From positions 186,001 through 250,000 of the forward strand of contig CALKXJ010000013.1 of the NCBI GenBank assembly GCA_938003835.1: DNA of 64,000 nucleotides. Direction: 5' to 3'. Position numbers and translations under genes: made by a program. Each line of letters begins with the position of its first letter. The stretch's first letter is position 1. This document shows positions 9,280-19,722 of this stretch, one piece after another. Below the pieces are notes generated by a model. The model saw nothing but the letters and a program-made list of their open reading frames with translations, searched no databases and was not told the DNA's origin. This stretch comes from an uncultured Bryobacteraceae bacterium. GTDB taxonomy: Bacteria > Acidobacteriota > Terriglobia > Bryobacterales > Bryobacteraceae.

Positions 9280-10326
9280 TCATGGCTCGTAGGCGCAGCG
9301 GGGATCGGAGGCGAGGTAGTTGCCCGTCAGCGCATAGGCGCGCGAGCGGGAGCCGCCGCAGAGGTTGCGATAGAGGCACCGGCCGCACTTGCCCTCCAGG
9401 TTGTCGGGCGCGCGCAGGTTGCGAAACAGGGGGGCGTTTCGGTAGACCTCCACCAGCGAGTCGCGGCGCACATTGCCCGCGGTCAATGGCAGGAACCCGC
9501 TCGGGTAGATTTCGCCGGTGTGCGAGATGAAAACGAAGCCTTTCCCGTCGTTGATGCCGGCCTGCCGGGTGATGGTCCCAGGCTCACGTTTCGGGGCGGC
9601 GCCGTTGCCCTCCGCCTTGCGCCGCTGGGCGACGTAGCGGCGGTAGTGCTGCGCCTCCGTGGTCTTGATGTCGAAGGGAGCGCGCTTTGAGGTCTCGTAG
9701 AGGAAGTCGAAGACCTGCTCGTACTCCTCGGCGGTGAGATCGTCGCCGGCCTGGGCGCGCCCGGTGGCGACGAGAAAGAAGACGCTCCAGAGCCGGGCGC
9801 CTTCTCGACCGACGAGCTCGGCGATCTCCCCCAAGCGATGGACGTTATGCCGCGTCACGGTCGTGTTGATCTGCGTTTCAAGTCCGACCCGGCGGGCGTG
9901 TCGCAGCCCGGCGAGCGTCCGCTCGAAGGAGCCGCCCACGCCCCGGAAGCCGTCGTGCGAGGCGGCGTCGGGCCCGTCCAGGCTGAGAGCCATGCGGACA
10001 ACGCCGCAGTCGTGGATCCGCTCGATGGCTTGAGCGGTCAGCAGCGGCGTGGCGCTCGGCGTGACGGTGGTGCGCAAACCCAGGCGGCAGGCATAGGCGA
10101 GCAGCTCGTACAGATCGTCGCGCTTGAGCGGGTCGCCACCGGTGAAGACCATCAACGGCTCGCCGAACCGGCGGATCTCCTCGAGCAGCTTGCGGCCTTC
10201 GGCCGTCGTAAGCTCGTCCGGGTGGCGGTCGGGGACGGCCGCGGCGCGGCAGTGCACGCAGGCCAGGTCACAGGCCTCCGTCACCTCCCAGATGACCAGG
10301 AAGGGGGCCTCGCTAAAGTCCCTCAC
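9280..10326 (-). CDS. Radical SAM/SPASM domain protein (AhbC/AhbD-like, TIGR04053-type)
   Basis: 348 residues. The radical SAM 4Fe-4S motif CDLACVHC is near residues 19-26 in the context FLVIWEVTEACDLACVHCRA, which is typical of the heme-pathway-like AhbC/AhbD and TIGR04053 proteins. FTGGDPL is the GGE-like SAM-binding strand. The C-terminal SPASM Cys set (GKCGRCLYRNLCGGSRSR plus a late Cys) would bind auxiliary clusters. The GTG start has TAGCCT 6 nt upstream and no Shine-Dalgarno sequence. The family acts on peptides or on heme/siroheme-derived rings; no peptide precursor or heme genes are adjacent (hemL is 17 kb away), so the substrate is open. Confidence 0.85.
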   Translation of the reverse strand: MRDFSEAPFLVIWEVTEACDLACVHCRAAAVPDRHPDELTTAEGRKLLEEIRRFGEPLMVFTGGDPLKRDDLYELLAYACRLGLRTTVTPSATPLLTAQAIERIHDCGVVRMALSLDGPDAASHDGFRGVGGSFERTLAGLRHARRVGLETQINTTVTRHNVHRLGEIAELVGREGARLWSVFFLVATGRAQAGDDLTAEEYEQVFDFLYETSKRAPFDIKTTEAQHYRRYVAQRRKAEGNGAAPKREPGTITRQAGINDGKGFVFISHTGEIYPSGFLPLTAGNVRRDSLVEVYRNAPLFRNLRAPDNLEGKCGRCLYRNLCGGSRSRAYALTGNYLASDPRCAYEP

Positions 10327-10371
10327 ACGATCAGGCTACAGCCGGCCCCAAGCGTCGGTCTGTGACGGGCG

Positions 10372-11313
10372 TCACGCTACCGGGCCGCGCAGCGGGCCCC
10401 AGGCGGAGGCGATCTCCTTGCCGCGCAACAGCAGCCGGTTCATCTCGGCCGCATCGAGCGGCGTGAAGTTACGGGCCGTGGCGAGATTCTGTTGCACCTC
10501 CTCCGGCGTCCGCATGCCCACAATGGCCACCGCGACGCCGGGCAAACTCCAGACGTAGCGGAGTGCCGCCTGGCGGTCCTCCGCGGAACCCAGTCGTGCT
10601 CCGGGACCGGAGACCGGGCCGCCCAGCACCTTCATGCCGACGATGGCGATGTTACGCCGGCGCGCTTCGGGGAGCACCTTCTCCTCATAGTTGTAGATGT
10701 GGCGCTCGACGAAGTTGAGCGTACACATGAACAGATCCATCTCGTCGGTTTCGAAAAAGGCCAGCGTGCGCGCCGGGCGCATGTGCGAGGTACAGCCGAT
10801 GAAGCGCGTCATGCCCTGCTTTTTGGCCTCGCGCAGGCCGCCGAGCGTGCCCTCGTCGCGCAAGGCGTAGCGGACCTCGGGGTAGCGGTCATCACGGCCG
10901 ACGTTGTGGATGAGCACGGCGTCGACATGGTCGGTTCCCAGGCGCCGCAGACTGGCCCGGATCTGCGCGAGCACGTCGCTTCGTGCCAGCGTCTGGACCT
11001 TCGTCACCAGGAAGACCTTGTCGCGTTTGCCGGCCAGCGCCTTGCCCAGGCGCTCCTCGGAGAGCTCGTAGGTCGGCGCGGTGTCGATGTAGTTCAGTCC
11101 TCCGTCGATCGCCTCGCCCACGACGCGGTCGGCGACGGCCTGCGTGGCGGAGGGCTCTCCGATGCGCTGGGCGCCAAGGCCCAGAATGCCCGCCTGGAAG
11201 TTGATTTTGCCCAGCCGGCGGGTGGGGATGGCCTCGCCGGCTCCGGCGGCGGCCGAGCCGGCCAGCGACGCCGCCCAAAGTCGGGAAAAGCTTCGCCGCG
11301 AGAGTTTTTCCAT
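10372..11313 (-). CDS. Tat-exported aldo/keto reductase
   Basis: 313 residues. The N-terminus has a twin-arginine motif (SRRSFSRLWAAS) and an Ala-rich hydrophobic stretch, so it is predicted to be exported folded with its cofactor. The AKR barrel starts at TRRLGKINFQAGILGLG. The catalytic tetrad is readable: Asp77 and Tyr82 (YIDTAPTY), Lys105 (LVTKVQ), His136 (LIHNVG). The C-terminal cofactor region (VAIVGMRTPEEVQQNL) is intact. Start supported by TAAAAT 6 nt before the ATG. The substrate is unknown; NADPH is presumed from the family although it is scarce outside the cytoplasm. Confidence 0.9.
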   Translation of the reverse strand: MEKLSRRSFSRLWAASLAGSAAAGAGEAIPTRRLGKINFQAGILGLGAQRIGEPSATQAVADRVVGEAIDGGLNYIDTAPTYELSEERLGKALAGKRDKVFLVTKVQTLARSDVLAQIRASLRRLGTDHVDAVLIHNVGRDDRYPEVRYALRDEGTLGGLREAKKQGMTRFIGCTSHMRPARTLAFFETDEMDLFMCTLNFVERHIYNYEEKVLPEARRRNIAIVGMKVLGGPVSGPGARLGSAEDRQAALRYVWSLPGVAVAIVGMRTPEEVQQNLATARNFTPLDAAEMNRLLLRGKEIASAWGPLRGPVA

Positions 11314-11319
11314 GAAGGT

Positions 11320-11325
11320 ATTTTA
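11320..11325 (-). promoter_or_regulatory. Candidate -10 element (TAAAAT) of the aldo/keto reductase gene
   Basis: On the minus strand TAAAAT ends 6 nt before the ATG at 11313, with no Shine-Dalgarno sequence between: a leaderless arrangement. Confidence 0.45.
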
Positions 11326-11400
11326 TCTGAGTCGGGATTGATCTTTTTCAGCAGGCGGTGCTTGAAGCCGATGGGATAATAGTGGCGGAGGTGTAGCCGG

Positions 11401-12675
11401 ATGATCGCCGCAGAGAGCCGGTCGCTCGAACGCGAACTGAATCCCTGGCTGGCGGCCGAAGCGCGCTTCGACGAGGCCGCGGCGCGCCTGAAGCTCGACG
11501 ACGGCATGCAGAAGGTTTTGCGCAGTCCTACGCGCGAGCTGACGGTCTATTTGCCCGTGCAGCTCGACGACGGCCGTCTGGAAGTCTTCACCGGCTTCCG
11601 CGTTCAGCATTCCATTGCGCGCGGTCCTGGAAAAGGGGGCGTGCGCTACGCGCCGGACGTGACGCTCGACGAAGTGCGGGCGCTGGCGGCGTGGATGACC
11701 TGGAAGTGCGCGGTGGTCAATATTCCCTTCGGTGGGGCCAAAGGGGGCGTCGTCTGCGACCCGGCGGTGCTCTCCGAAGGGGAGCTCGAGCGCCTCACCC
11801 GCCGCTATACGGCCGAGATTCTCGAATTCCTCGGCCCGGAGAGCGACGTTCCCGCTCCGGACATCAACACCAACGCGCAGATCATGGCCTGGATCATGGA
11901 CACCTACTCGATGCACAAGCGCCATACGGAGACCGCGGTGGTCACCGGCAAGCCGCTCGACCTGGGCGGCTCTCTCGGCCGGCAAGAGGCGACCGGCCGC
12001 GGGTGCCTCATCGTGACGCTCGAAGCGCTGCGGAAGCTCGGCATGGACATCGAGAACACGACGGTGGTGGTCCAGGGCTTCGGCAACGTCGGCGGCACGG
12101 CCGCCCGCCTGATGGCGCGCGCCGGCATGAGGGTGATCGCGGTGATCGAGATCGACGGCGCCGTCTACAGCCCGCACGGCTTGGACATCGACGCGCTGAT
12201 GAAGCACCGCGAGGAGACCGGCTCGATCCTCGGTTTCCCCGGCGCGGAGAATCTGGACCGCGACGAAGCGCTCTTTCTCGACTGTCACGTGCTCGTGCCC
12301 GCGGCCAAGGAGAACGTCATCACCTCGTTGAACGCGCACAAGATCCGCGCCCGCATCATCTGCGAAGGGGCCAACGGGCCGACTACCGCCGTCGCCGATC
12401 AGATCCTGGCCGACAAGCGGATCTTCGTCATCCCGGACATCCTGGCCAATGCCGGCGGCGTGACCGTCTCCTATTTCGAGTGGGTGCAAAACCGTCAGGG
12501 CTTCTACTGGAATGAACAACTGGTGAACGGGCGACTGGAGGAGATCATGGTGAAGAGCTTCCGCGATGTGGTGGGCTATGCGGACCGCCATGGTGTCGAC
12601 AACCGGATCGCGGCTTACATGCTCGCCCTCGACCGTGTGGCCTTTGCCCTGAAGCTGCGCGGTATCTACGCCTGA
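11401..12675 (+). CDS. gdhA: Glu/Leu/Phe/Val dehydrogenase (glutamate dehydrogenase)
   Basis: Cytoplasmic NAD(P)-dependent oxidative deamination of glutamate, or its reverse. 424 residues, the usual length for hexameric bacterial/archaeal GDH. The substrate-binding lysine motif [11 protein letters not shown] is near residue 75 and the catalytic region [16 protein letters not shown] near 100-115. The Rossmann motif [13 protein letters not shown] is near 223. GGAGG before the ATG is a good ribosome binding site, with GATAAT further upstream. The stop overlaps the mutS start by 1 nt (TGATG), so the two are probably co-transcribed. Glutamate specificity is assumed; the sequence does not exclude another amino acid. 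Confidence 0.93.
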   Translation: MIAAESRSLERELNPWLAAEARFDEAAARLKLDDGMQKVLRSPTRELTVYLPVQLDDGRLEVFTGFRVQHSIARGPGKGGVRYAPDVTLDEVRALAAWMTWKCAVVNIPFGGAKGGVVCDPAVLSEGELERLTRRYTAEILEFLGPESDVPAPDINTNAQIMAWIMDTYSMHKRHTETAVVTGKPLDLGGSLGRQEATGRGCLIVTLEALRKLGMDIENTTVVVQGFGNVGGTAARLMARAGMRVIAVIEIDGAVYSPHGLDIDALMKHREETGSILGFPGAENLDRDEALFLDCHVLVPAAKENVITSLNAHKIRARIICEGANGPTTAVADQILADKRIFVIPDILANAGGVTVSYFEWVQNRQGFYWNEQLVNGRLEEIMVKSFRDVVGYADRHGVDNRIAAYMLALDRVAFALKLRGIYA

Positions 12676-15254
12676 TGGCTGACGCCTCGACGCCGCTGAT
12701 GCGGCAGTATCACGCCATCAAGCAGCAGGTGCCGGACGCGCTCCTGTTTTTCCGCCTGGGCGACTTCTACGAGCTGTTTTACGAGGACGCGGTGACGGCG
12801 GCGCGGGAATTGGAGATCACACTTACCTCGCGCAACAAGGAGCGCGGCGAGCCGATCCCGATGTGCGGCGTGCCCTACCACGCCGCCGAAAGCTACCTGG
12901 CGAGGCTTGTCCAGAAGGGCTACCGCGTCGCCATCTGTGATCAGGTGGAGGACCCGCGCTTCGCCAAGAAGCTCGTCAAACGCGAGCTGACCCGGATCGT
13001 CACGCCGGGCACGGCCACCGAGGCCAATCTCCTGCGGCCCTGCGAGAACAACTATCTGGCGGCCGTCGTGCGCCGGGGCGCTTCGGCGGGCCTGGCGTGG
13101 GTGGATGTGTCGACGGGCGAGTTCCGCGCCACCGAGGGCGAGGCGGCGGAGACGCTGGCGTTGCTCGAGACCTTGAACGCCCGTGAGATCCTTCTGCCGG
13201 CCGGAGCGCCGCCGCTCGAGGGCTTTCGCACCGAACTCGACGAGTGGGTCTTCGGCGCCGATCATGCCGAGGGCGCGCTCAAGGACCATTTCGGGCTGTT
13301 GAGCCTGGAGGGCTGCGGCCTCTCCGGCAAGCCGCTGGCCGTGGGCGCGGCTGGCGCGGTGCTTCATTACCTGCGCCAGACGCAGGGAGGCGCGCTCCAG
13401 CATCTCGAGCCCCCGGTCTTTCACGACCGGGCCCGGGCGATGGCCCTCGACGCCACGACCGTTCGGAACCTCGAGCTCGTCGAGCCGCTGTTTGCCGGCG
13501 AATCCGGCGAGGTGACCCTTATCGCAGTCCTGGATCGGACCCGGACGGCCATGGGCGGGCGCCTGCTGCGCCGCCGTTTGCTCGCGCCTTCGCTCGAACT
13601 CGCCGAGATCGAGGCGCGCCTGGATGCGGTCGAGGAGCTCGTCGCCAAGACGATCCCTCGCGCGGAGATTCGCAAGAGCCTGGAAGGCGTGCTCGATCTC
13701 GAGCGCCTGCTGGCGCGGGTGAGCCTGGGCACGGCCACCCCGCGCGATCTCATCGCGCTCGGCCGCTCGCTGGCGGCGGTGCCAGCGCTGAAGCAGCAAG
13801 CGGCCGCTTTCGAGGCTTCGCGATTGCGGGAGCTCGCCGGCCGGCTGGACGAAGTGGCCGAAGTGCGCGAGGCGATCCTGGCCGGCATCGCCGACAATCC
13901 TCCCGTGAACCTGGCCGACGGGGGTGTGATCCGTGACGGTTACAATGCCGCGCTCGATGAGCTGCGCGACATCCGCCGCAACAGCCGCCAGTACATCGCC
14001 GCGATCGAAACCAGAGAGCGCGCCCGCACGGGCATTGGCTCGCTCAAGGTGCGCTTCAACAACGTCTTCGGATACTACATCGAGATTTCCAAGGCGAACC
14101 TGCACCTGGCCCCGCCCGACTATGAGCGCAAGCAGACGCTCGTGAACGCCGAGCGCTTCATCACAGCGGAGCTCAAGGAGCTGGAGGCCAAAGTTCTCGA
14201 CGCGGAGGAGCGGATTCTGGAGCTCGAGCGCGAACTCTTTCACGAGCTTCGCAACTTGGCCGCGCAACACGCCTCGCGCCTGCGCGAAACCGCCGCCGCG
14301 ATCGCCGAGCTCGATCTCTTCGCGACCCTGGCCGAGGTGGCGGCCGAGCGCCGTTTCCGCCGCCCCCGCTTTTCCTCCTCCGGCGAGCTGCGCATCATCG
14401 GAGGCCGGCATCCGGTGATCGAACAACTGGCCGAACGCCGGGGCGAGCGGTTCATCCCCAACGATCTTTATCTGGATCCGCGCGGCGAATTTATCGCGAT
14501 CATCACCGGTCCGAACATGGGAGGCAAGTCGACCTACCTGCGCCAGGCGGCCCTGGTGGTGATCCTGGCGCAGATGGGTTCGTTCGTCCCCGCCGAGGAG
14601 GCGCTGTTACCCGTGGTGGATCGCGTCTTTACGCGCATCGGCGCCGCCGACAACCTGGCGCGGGGTCGATCGACCTTCATGGTCGAGATGACGGAGACGG
14701 CGGTAATTCTGAACACCGCCACGCGCGACAGCCTGATCCTGCTCGACGAGATCGGGCGCGGAACGGCGACGTATGACGGCCTCGCGCTGGCCTGGGCGGT
14801 GGTCGAACACATCCACGACCAGATCGGCGCCAAGACCCTCTTTGCCACGCATTACCACGAGGTCACCGAGCTGGCCGAACAGCTCGAAGGCGTGCGCAAC
14901 CTGCATGTGTCGGTAAAAGAGGCCGGCGAGCGCATCGTGTTCCTGCGCAGGGTGGAGCCGGGCGCTGCCGATCGCAGCTACGGCATCGAGGTGGCCCGCC
15001 TGGCCGCCCTGCCTCCGAGCGTCATCGAGCGCGCGCGCCAGGTGCTCGCCTTGCACGAGAAGACCGAGCACGAGGTGACCGAAGAGCTGGCGCCGCGCCC
15101 CAGCGGCCGAACTGCGCCCGTGCAGATCCGGCTTTTCGAGCCGGTCAACTACCAGATCGCCGAGCGCATCCGGAAGCTGAATCTGGACGAGCTGCGCCCG
15201 ATCGAGGCGCTCCAGATCCTGGCGGAGCTTCAGGAGGAGCTGCGCCGCCAATGA
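12675..15254 (+). CDS. mutS: DNA mismatch repair protein MutS
   Basis: Recognises base mismatches and starts mismatch repair. 859 residues, full length for MutS1. The N-terminal mismatch-reading motif F31-Y-E33 (GDFYELF) is intact. The clamp and lever domain is in the middle. The ATPase has Walker A GPNMGGKST near residue 612, Walker B (LILLDEIGRGT) and the following ATYDGLALAWAVVEH segment. The start codon overlaps the gdhA stop and the last bases overlap anmK (ATGA). mutL is not in the window. Confidence 0.98.
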   Translation: MADASTPLMRQYHAIKQQVPDALLFFRLGDFYELFYEDAVTAARELEITLTSRNKERGEPIPMCGVPYHAAESYLARLVQKGYRVAICDQVEDPRFAKKLVKRELTRIVTPGTATEANLLRPCENNYLAAVVRRGASAGLAWVDVSTGEFRATEGEAAETLALLETLNAREILLPAGAPPLEGFRTELDEWVFGADHAEGALKDHFGLLSLEGCGLSGKPLAVGAAGAVLHYLRQTQGGALQHLEPPVFHDRARAMALDATTVRNLELVEPLFAGESGEVTLIAVLDRTRTAMGGRLLRRRLLAPSLELAEIEARLDAVEELVAKTIPRAEIRKSLEGVLDLERLLARVSLGTATPRDLIALGRSLAAVPALKQQAAAFEASRLRELAGRLDEVAEVREAILAGIADNPPVNLADGGVIRDGYNAALDELRDIRRNSRQYIAAIETRERARTGIGSLKVRFNNVFGYYIEISKANLHLAPPDYERKQTLVNAERFITAELKELEAKVLDAEERILELERELFHELRNLAAQHASRLRETAAAIAELDLFATLAEVAAERRFRRPRFSSSGELRIIGGRHPVIEQLAERRGERFIPNDLYLDPRGEFIAIITGPNMGGKSTYLRQAALVVILAQMGSFVPAEEALLPVVDRVFTRIGAADNLARGRSTFMVEMTETAVILNTATRDSLILLDEIGRGTATYDGLALAWAVVEHIHDQIGAKTLFATHYHEVTELAEQLEGVRNLHVSVKEAGERIVFLRRVEPGAADRSYGIEVARLAALPPSVIERARQVLALHEKTEHEVTEELAPRPSGRTAPVQIRLFEPVNYQIAERIRKLNLDELRPIEALQILAELQEELRRQ

Positions 15255-16429
15255 GGGTGGCGGGGATCATGAGCGGCACCTCGCTCGACGGCATCGACGT
15301 GGCCGTCGTCGACATTACGGGCGCGGGCTGGGCCACCCGCGTGGCGACCGTGGCGCAGAGGACCGTTCCTTACCCGGCGCGCGTGCGCGAGGCGATTCTC
15401 GGGATCTCGAATGCCGAGGTGCACGTAGGCACGCTGGCCCGGCTGCACGTGCTGCTGGGTGAGTTATACGCCCGAGCCGTGGGCGAGGCCTGCCGCCGCA
15501 GCGGAGTCGCCCTCTCTTCGATCGAGCTGATCGGCTCGCACGGCCAGACCATCTTTCACGACGGCGCCGGCTGTCGCTTCTTCGGTCGCAAGATCGCTGC
15601 CACGCTCCAGATCGGCGAGGCGGCGGTGATCGCCGAGCGCACCGGCATTCCTGTGGTGGCCGACTTTCGCCCGCGCGATCTGGCCGCCGGAGGGCGCGGC
15701 GCGCCACTCGTGCCCTACGTCGACTACCTGCTGTTTCGCCATCGGAGGCGGGGCCGCGTGGCGTTGAACATCGGCGGCATCGCCAATGTCACGGCGATAC
15801 CGCCCAAGGGGGCTCCCGACGAGGTGGTCGCTTTCGACACCGGCCCCGGCAACATGGTCATCGATGCCCTGGCCAGGCTGTACAGCAAAGGGAGCCTCCG
15901 TTTCGACGCCGGCGGCCGGATCGCGGCTCGGGGCCGGCTCAGCCCGCCGCTGCTCGACCTGTTGCTCCGGGACCGGTACTTCCGCCAGCCCCCGCCCAAG
16001 ACGGCCGGCCGCGAGCAGTACGGGCGCGAGTTCGTCGAGCGACTCCTGGCGACGCGCCTGCCGCTCGAGGACCTCCTCGCAACGGCCACGGCCTTCACCG
16101 CAGCGGCGGTCGCCTGCGGCATCGAGCGGTTCATTCGCCCGCGGATGCGGGTCGACGAGTTGATCGTCTCCGGCGGCGGCGTACACAACCCGCGGATCCT
16201 CGCCTATCTTGCCGCCTTCCTGCCCGGCGTGCGGATTCTGACTTCGGCCGATTTCGGCATCGACCCGGACGCCAAGGAGGCGATCGCCTTCGCGATCCTG
16301 GCTTACGAGACCTGGCACCGGCGGCCGGCGAATCTGCCTTCGGCGACCGGAGCCCGGCGTCCGGTCGTGCTGGGCAAGATCACGCCTCAGGCGGCCTCGT
16401 CGCGGTCGCCTTCCAGGCATAATCGGTAG
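15251..16429 (+). CDS. anmK: Anhydro-N-acetylmuramic acid kinase
   Basis: Hydrolyses and phosphorylates 1,6-anhydro-MurNAc from recycled peptidoglycan to give MurNAc-6-phosphate. 392 residues in the ASKHA fold: phosphate-1 motif GIMSGTSLDGIDVAVV at the start, GSHGQTIFHDG near 97, RPRDLAAGGRGAPLVPY near 140, the substrate-binding stretch FDTGPGNMVIDAL near 196, and VSGGGVHN near 308. It overlaps mutS by 4 nt. The C-terminus is slightly extended (RRPVVLGKITP...). murQ is not seen nearby. Confidence 0.95.
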   Translation: MRVAGIMSGTSLDGIDVAVVDITGAGWATRVATVAQRTVPYPARVREAILGISNAEVHVGTLARLHVLLGELYARAVGEACRRSGVALSSIELIGSHGQTIFHDGAGCRFFGRKIAATLQIGEAAVIAERTGIPVVADFRPRDLAAGGRGAPLVPYVDYLLFRHRRRGRVALNIGGIANVTAIPPKGAPDEVVAFDTGPGNMVIDALARLYSKGSLRFDAGGRIAARGRLSPPLLDLLLRDRYFRQPPPKTAGREQYGREFVERLLATRLPLEDLLATATAFTAAAVACGIERFIRPRMRVDELIVSGGGVHNPRILAYLAAFLPGVRILTSADFGIDPDAKEAIAFAILAYETWHRRPANLPSATGARRPVVLGKITPQAASSRSPSRHNR

Positions 16430-16453
16430 TTTGCCGTCCGACCGAGCACGAGC

Positions 16454-18559
16454 ATGGGCAACGACGTTGTGAGCTTCCGGCGCGATGACGGGATCGCGCT
16501 CATCAGGATCGATCATCCCCCGGTGAACGCTTTCAGTCACCAGGTCTGGCAAGGCATCGCCTGGGCGATCGAGCAAGCGGGCGGGGACTCCTCGATTCAC
16601 GCGGTATTGGTTTCAGCGCCGGGCGCCCACTTCAGCGCCGGAGCGGATCTCGCGGAGCTGGAGCGTGCAGCAGCGCAAGGCGAGACGCCCGGCCCGGACC
16701 TCCACGCCCTGCTCGGGCGGATCGAAGACTGCGGGAAGCCTGTGGTGTGCGCCATTCGGGGCGCCTGTCTCGGCGAGGGGCTCGAGCTCGCACTCGCCGC
16801 GCACTATCGCATCGCCGCGCCGGGCGCCCGCCTGGGACTGCCGCAGGTGAGACTCGGCCTGATCCCGGCTGCGGGCGGGACACAGCGGTTGCCTCGCCTC
16901 ATCGGCGTGGAGGCGGCGCTCGAACTCTGCTGGCGCGGGGAGCCGGTAGACGCAGAGACCGCGCTCAGGCTCGGCCTGATCGATGCCGTCCTACCCGGAG
17001 AGTCGGCCGCGGAGGCCCTGGCTTGGCTGCGCGGTTTGTTGGCGCGCGGCGCAGGGACCCGGCGGACGCGGGACCGGGTGATCGCGCCGTTCGATCCCGC
17101 GGTTTTCGAGGCGGCCCGGGGGGCCGCCGAACGCGCGATGCGGGGACAGGCAGCGCCGCTCAAGGCCATCGACGCGGTCGAGGCCGCCACCCGGCTCACC
17201 TTCGAGGAAGGGCTCAGACTCGAGGCGGAACTTGCCCGGGCCTGCCTGGCTTCGGGCCAATCGCGGGCGCTCATCTACGCCTTCCGCAGCGAGCGCGCGG
17301 CAAGGAAGATTCCCGGCCTTGCCGGCGACGCGTTGTGGAGGGAGATCCGCCGTGCGGCGGTAGTCGGCGCGGGCACGATGGGCGGCGGCATCGCCATGGC
17401 CTTCGCCAACGCAGGCATTCCGGTGGTGATCAGGGACGCCTCGTCCGAGGCGCTCGAGCGTGGCATGGCCACGATCCGGAACAACTATTCCATTTCTGTC
17501 CGGCGCGGCCGGCTGAGCTCGCTGGAGGCCGAAAAGCGCCTGGCGCTCATCCAACCGCGAACGGACTATTCCGGTTTTGAGGAAGCCGGCATCATCGTCG
17601 AAGCGGTCTTCGAGGATCTGGAACTCAAGAAGAAAGTCTTCGCGGAGCTCGATGAGGCGGCACGGCCCGGGGCGATTCTCGCCAGCAACACCTCCTCGCT
17701 CGATATCGACCAGATGGCGGCGGTAACTCGCAGGCCGGATCGCGTGCTGGGCCTGCACTTCTTTAACCCGGCCCACGTGATGCGTCTGGTCGAAATCGTC
17801 CGCGGCGCAGCCACCGCCCCGGAGACGCTGGCCGTCGCGGTCGCTCTGGCGCGGCGTCTCGGCAAGGTGGCGGTGGTGGTGGGCAACTGCCTCGGCTTCG
17901 TGGGCAACCGGATGTTCGAACAATACCGCCGCGAGGCGCAGTTGCTGGTCGAGGAGGGCGCCTGGCCCCGCGAGGTGGACGAGGCGCTGCGCGACTTCGG
18001 CATGGCCATGGGGCCTTTGGCCACGGGCGATCTGGTCGGTCTCGATGTCGCCTACCGGATTCGCAAGCTTTTTGAGGCGCGCATGCCGCCCGGCGCGCGC
18101 CGGCCGCTCATCGAGGATAGGCTGTACGCGATGGGGCGGCTGGGGCAGAAGACGGGTGCGGGATGGTACCGCTACTCGCCGGCGCGGGTGGCCGAAGACG
18201 ACCCCGAGGTCGAGCGTCTCATCGAAGAAATCCGCCGCGAGGCCGGCCTGAGTCTGCGGCCGTTCACGCCCCAGGAGATCGTCGAGCGCACCGTCTTCGC
18301 CCTGGTGAACGAGGGCGCCCGCATCCTCGAGGAGGGCATCGCCCTGCGCGCTTCCGACATCGACGTGGTCTGGCTCAACGGTTTTGGCTTTCCCGCCTGG
18401 CGCGGAGGGCCGCTGTGGTACGCCTCCTCGCTCGGCCTGCCCTATGTGATCGAGCGGATCGCCGAATTCGAGCGAACGGTTGGGCCGCACTGGGCGCCGG
18501 CGCCGCTGCTCGGTAAGCTGGCGCGCCAGGGACGCACCTTGATCGACTGGCAGAGGTGA
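16454..18559 (+). CDS. Enoyl-CoA hydratase / 3-hydroxyacyl-CoA dehydrogenase (FadB/FadJ-like)
   Basis: Bifunctional beta-oxidation enzyme of 701 residues. The N-terminal crotonase domain (about 1-190) has [11 protein letters not shown] (oxyanion loop) and [16 protein letters not shown]. The linker and the dehydrogenase domain follow from about 295: Rossmann motif [17 protein letters not shown], the catalytic His in [11 protein letters not shown] near 435, and [11 protein letters not shown]. The C-terminal half ends with a second 3HCDH domain ([16 protein letters not shown]). No partner thiolase gene (fadA) follows. It starts 24 bp after anmK. Confidence 0.93.
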   Translation: MGNDVVSFRRDDGIALIRIDHPPVNAFSHQVWQGIAWAIEQAGGDSSIHAVLVSAPGAHFSAGADLAELERAAAQGETPGPDLHALLGRIEDCGKPVVCAIRGACLGEGLELALAAHYRIAAPGARLGLPQVRLGLIPAAGGTQRLPRLIGVEAALELCWRGEPVDAETALRLGLIDAVLPGESAAEALAWLRGLLARGAGTRRTRDRVIAPFDPAVFEAARGAAERAMRGQAAPLKAIDAVEAATRLTFEEGLRLEAELARACLASGQSRALIYAFRSERAARKIPGLAGDALWREIRRAAVVGAGTMGGGIAMAFANAGIPVVIRDASSEALERGMATIRNNYSISVRRGRLSSLEAEKRLALIQPRTDYSGFEEAGIIVEAVFEDLELKKKVFAELDEAARPGAILASNTSSLDIDQMAAVTRRPDRVLGLHFFNPAHVMRLVEIVRGAATAPETLAVAVALARRLGKVAVVVGNCLGFVGNRMFEQYRREAQLLVEEGAWPREVDEALRDFGMAMGPLATGDLVGLDVAYRIRKLFEARMPPGARRPLIEDRLYAMGRLGQKTGAGWYRYSPARVAEDDPEVERLIEEIRREAGLSLRPFTPQEIVERTVFALVNEGARILEEGIALRASDIDVVWLNGFGFPAWRGGPLWYASSLGLPYVIERIAEFERTVGPHWAPAPLLGKLARQGRTLIDWQR

Positions 18560-18565
18560 AATGCC

Positions 18566-19681
18566 GTGAAGCTGATCCCAAGTCTGATCTGGAGCCCGCT
18601 ACTGTGGGTTTTGCTCGCCCAGGAGCCGCCGCGTCCTCCGGCTCCCGAGCCCCCCGTAAGGTCGCCGGAGGTCCATCCCGACCGGCGCGTCACCTTCCGC
18701 CTTCGCGGCCCCGAGGTGCGCGAAGTAAAGCTCAACGCGAGCTGGTGGGCCGGAGAGAAGAGCTTTTCGAGGAACCAGGAGGGGCTCTGGAGCCTGACGA
18801 TCGGACCGCTTGCGCCCGAAATTTACAATTACACCTATTCGATCGATGGCGTTACGACCATCGACCCGCACAATCCGGCAGTGAAGACCGGCGTGCGCGC
18901 CGCCTCCAGCGTGCTCGAGGTTCCGGGCGATTCCCCGGCGATCTACGACCTAGGCGAGGTGCCTCACGGCGCCGTCCACATCCGCTACTACCGCTCGCGC
19001 GCGATCGGCGGCACGCGCCGGGTCCACGTCTACACGCCGCCGAGCTACCCGGCGGGCAACAAGCGCTACCCGGTGCTCTACCTGCTTCACGGGGCGGGCG
19101 ACGACGATAGCGGCTGGATGGCGATCGGCCGGGCGAACCTTATCCTGGACAACCTGATCGCCGAGGGTCGCGCGCAGGAGATGCTCGTGGTCATGCCGTT
19201 CGGGCACGTGCCCGGCCTCGCCGATCCCCGCACGAGTTGGGAGGAGCAGAACCGGCTGATCGAGCGCGACCTGATCGGCGACCTGATCCCGTTCATCGAA
19301 TCGGCCTACCGGGTGCGGCGCGACGCGGCGTCGCGCGCCATTGCCGGGCTTTCGATGGGCGGGGGCCAGGCGGCGCGCATCGGGCTGGGCAACCTGGAGG
19401 TTTTCCGCTGGGTGGGGATGTTCAGTGCTGCCGTGGGCCAGCCCGCCTCGAGCGAGGCGCTCCAACGGTTCCTGGCGGAGCCGGAGAAGTCCAACCGGGC
19501 GTTGCGGCTGCTGTGGATCGGCTGCGGCAAGGACGACTTCCTCATCAAACCGAACGAAGAGTTTGTGGCGCTGCTGGACTCCCAAGGCATCCGGCACACC
19601 TGGCGGCTCACCGAGGGCGACCATAGCTGGCCCGTCTGGCGGCGCTATCTGGCGGAGCTTACGCCGCTGCTGTTCCGGTAG
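18566..19681 (+). CDS. Secreted esterase (CE1/esterase-D-like) with N-terminal E-set domain
   Basis: 371 residues. Signal peptide (MKLIPSLIWSPLLWVLLAQ), then an immunoglobulin-like E-set/CBM48-type domain (about 30-120) that often precedes xylan or feruloyl esterases. The alpha/beta hydrolase part has the oxyanion motif LLHGAGDDDSGW, nucleophile Ser in AGLSMGGGQA near 263, acid Asp in IGCGKDDFLI and catalytic His in TEGDHSWPVW. The GTG start follows the upstream stop by 6 nt. Likely action: de-esterification of plant polysaccharide or a trehalose/sugar ester; exact substrate unknown. Confidence 0.88.
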   Translation: MKLIPSLIWSPLLWVLLAQEPPRPPAPEPPVRSPEVHPDRRVTFRLRGPEVREVKLNASWWAGEKSFSRNQEGLWSLTIGPLAPEIYNYTYSIDGVTTIDPHNPAVKTGVRAASSVLEVPGDSPAIYDLGEVPHGAVHIRYYRSRAIGGTRRVHVYTPPSYPAGNKRYPVLYLLHGAGDDDSGWMAIGRANLILDNLIAEGRAQEMLVVMPFGHVPGLADPRTSWEEQNRLIERDLIGDLIPFIESAYRVRRDAASRAIAGLSMGGGQAARIGLGNLEVFRWVGMFSAAVGQPASSEALQRFLAEPEKSNRALRLLWIGCGKDDFLIKPNEEFVALLDSQGIRHTWRLTEGDHSWPVWRRYLAELTPLLFR

Positions 19682-19699
19682 GAAGCACGGGAAGCTTCC
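19681..19699. terminator. Candidate bidirectional terminator hairpin
   Basis: GGAAGC (19681-19686) pairs with GCTTCC (19694-19699) across a 7-nt loop, in the short gap between two convergent genes. No T-tract follows, so this is a weak candidate. Confidence 0.35.
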
Positions 19700-19722
19700 C
19701 CGCGCCTGCCGCCGCGACGGGC

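Noticed and set aside
12592-12603. TGTCGACA inside gdhA
   Set aside because: Only the 8-bp core of the operator, deep in coding sequence and without a nearby -10; probably codons for Val-Asp.
12666-14426. 586-codon open frame on the minus strand
   Set aside because: Lies antisense to mutS; a by-product of GC-rich codon bias.
16991-18490. About 500-codon open frame on the minus strand
   Set aside because: Antisense to the FadB-like gene, no recognisable motifs.
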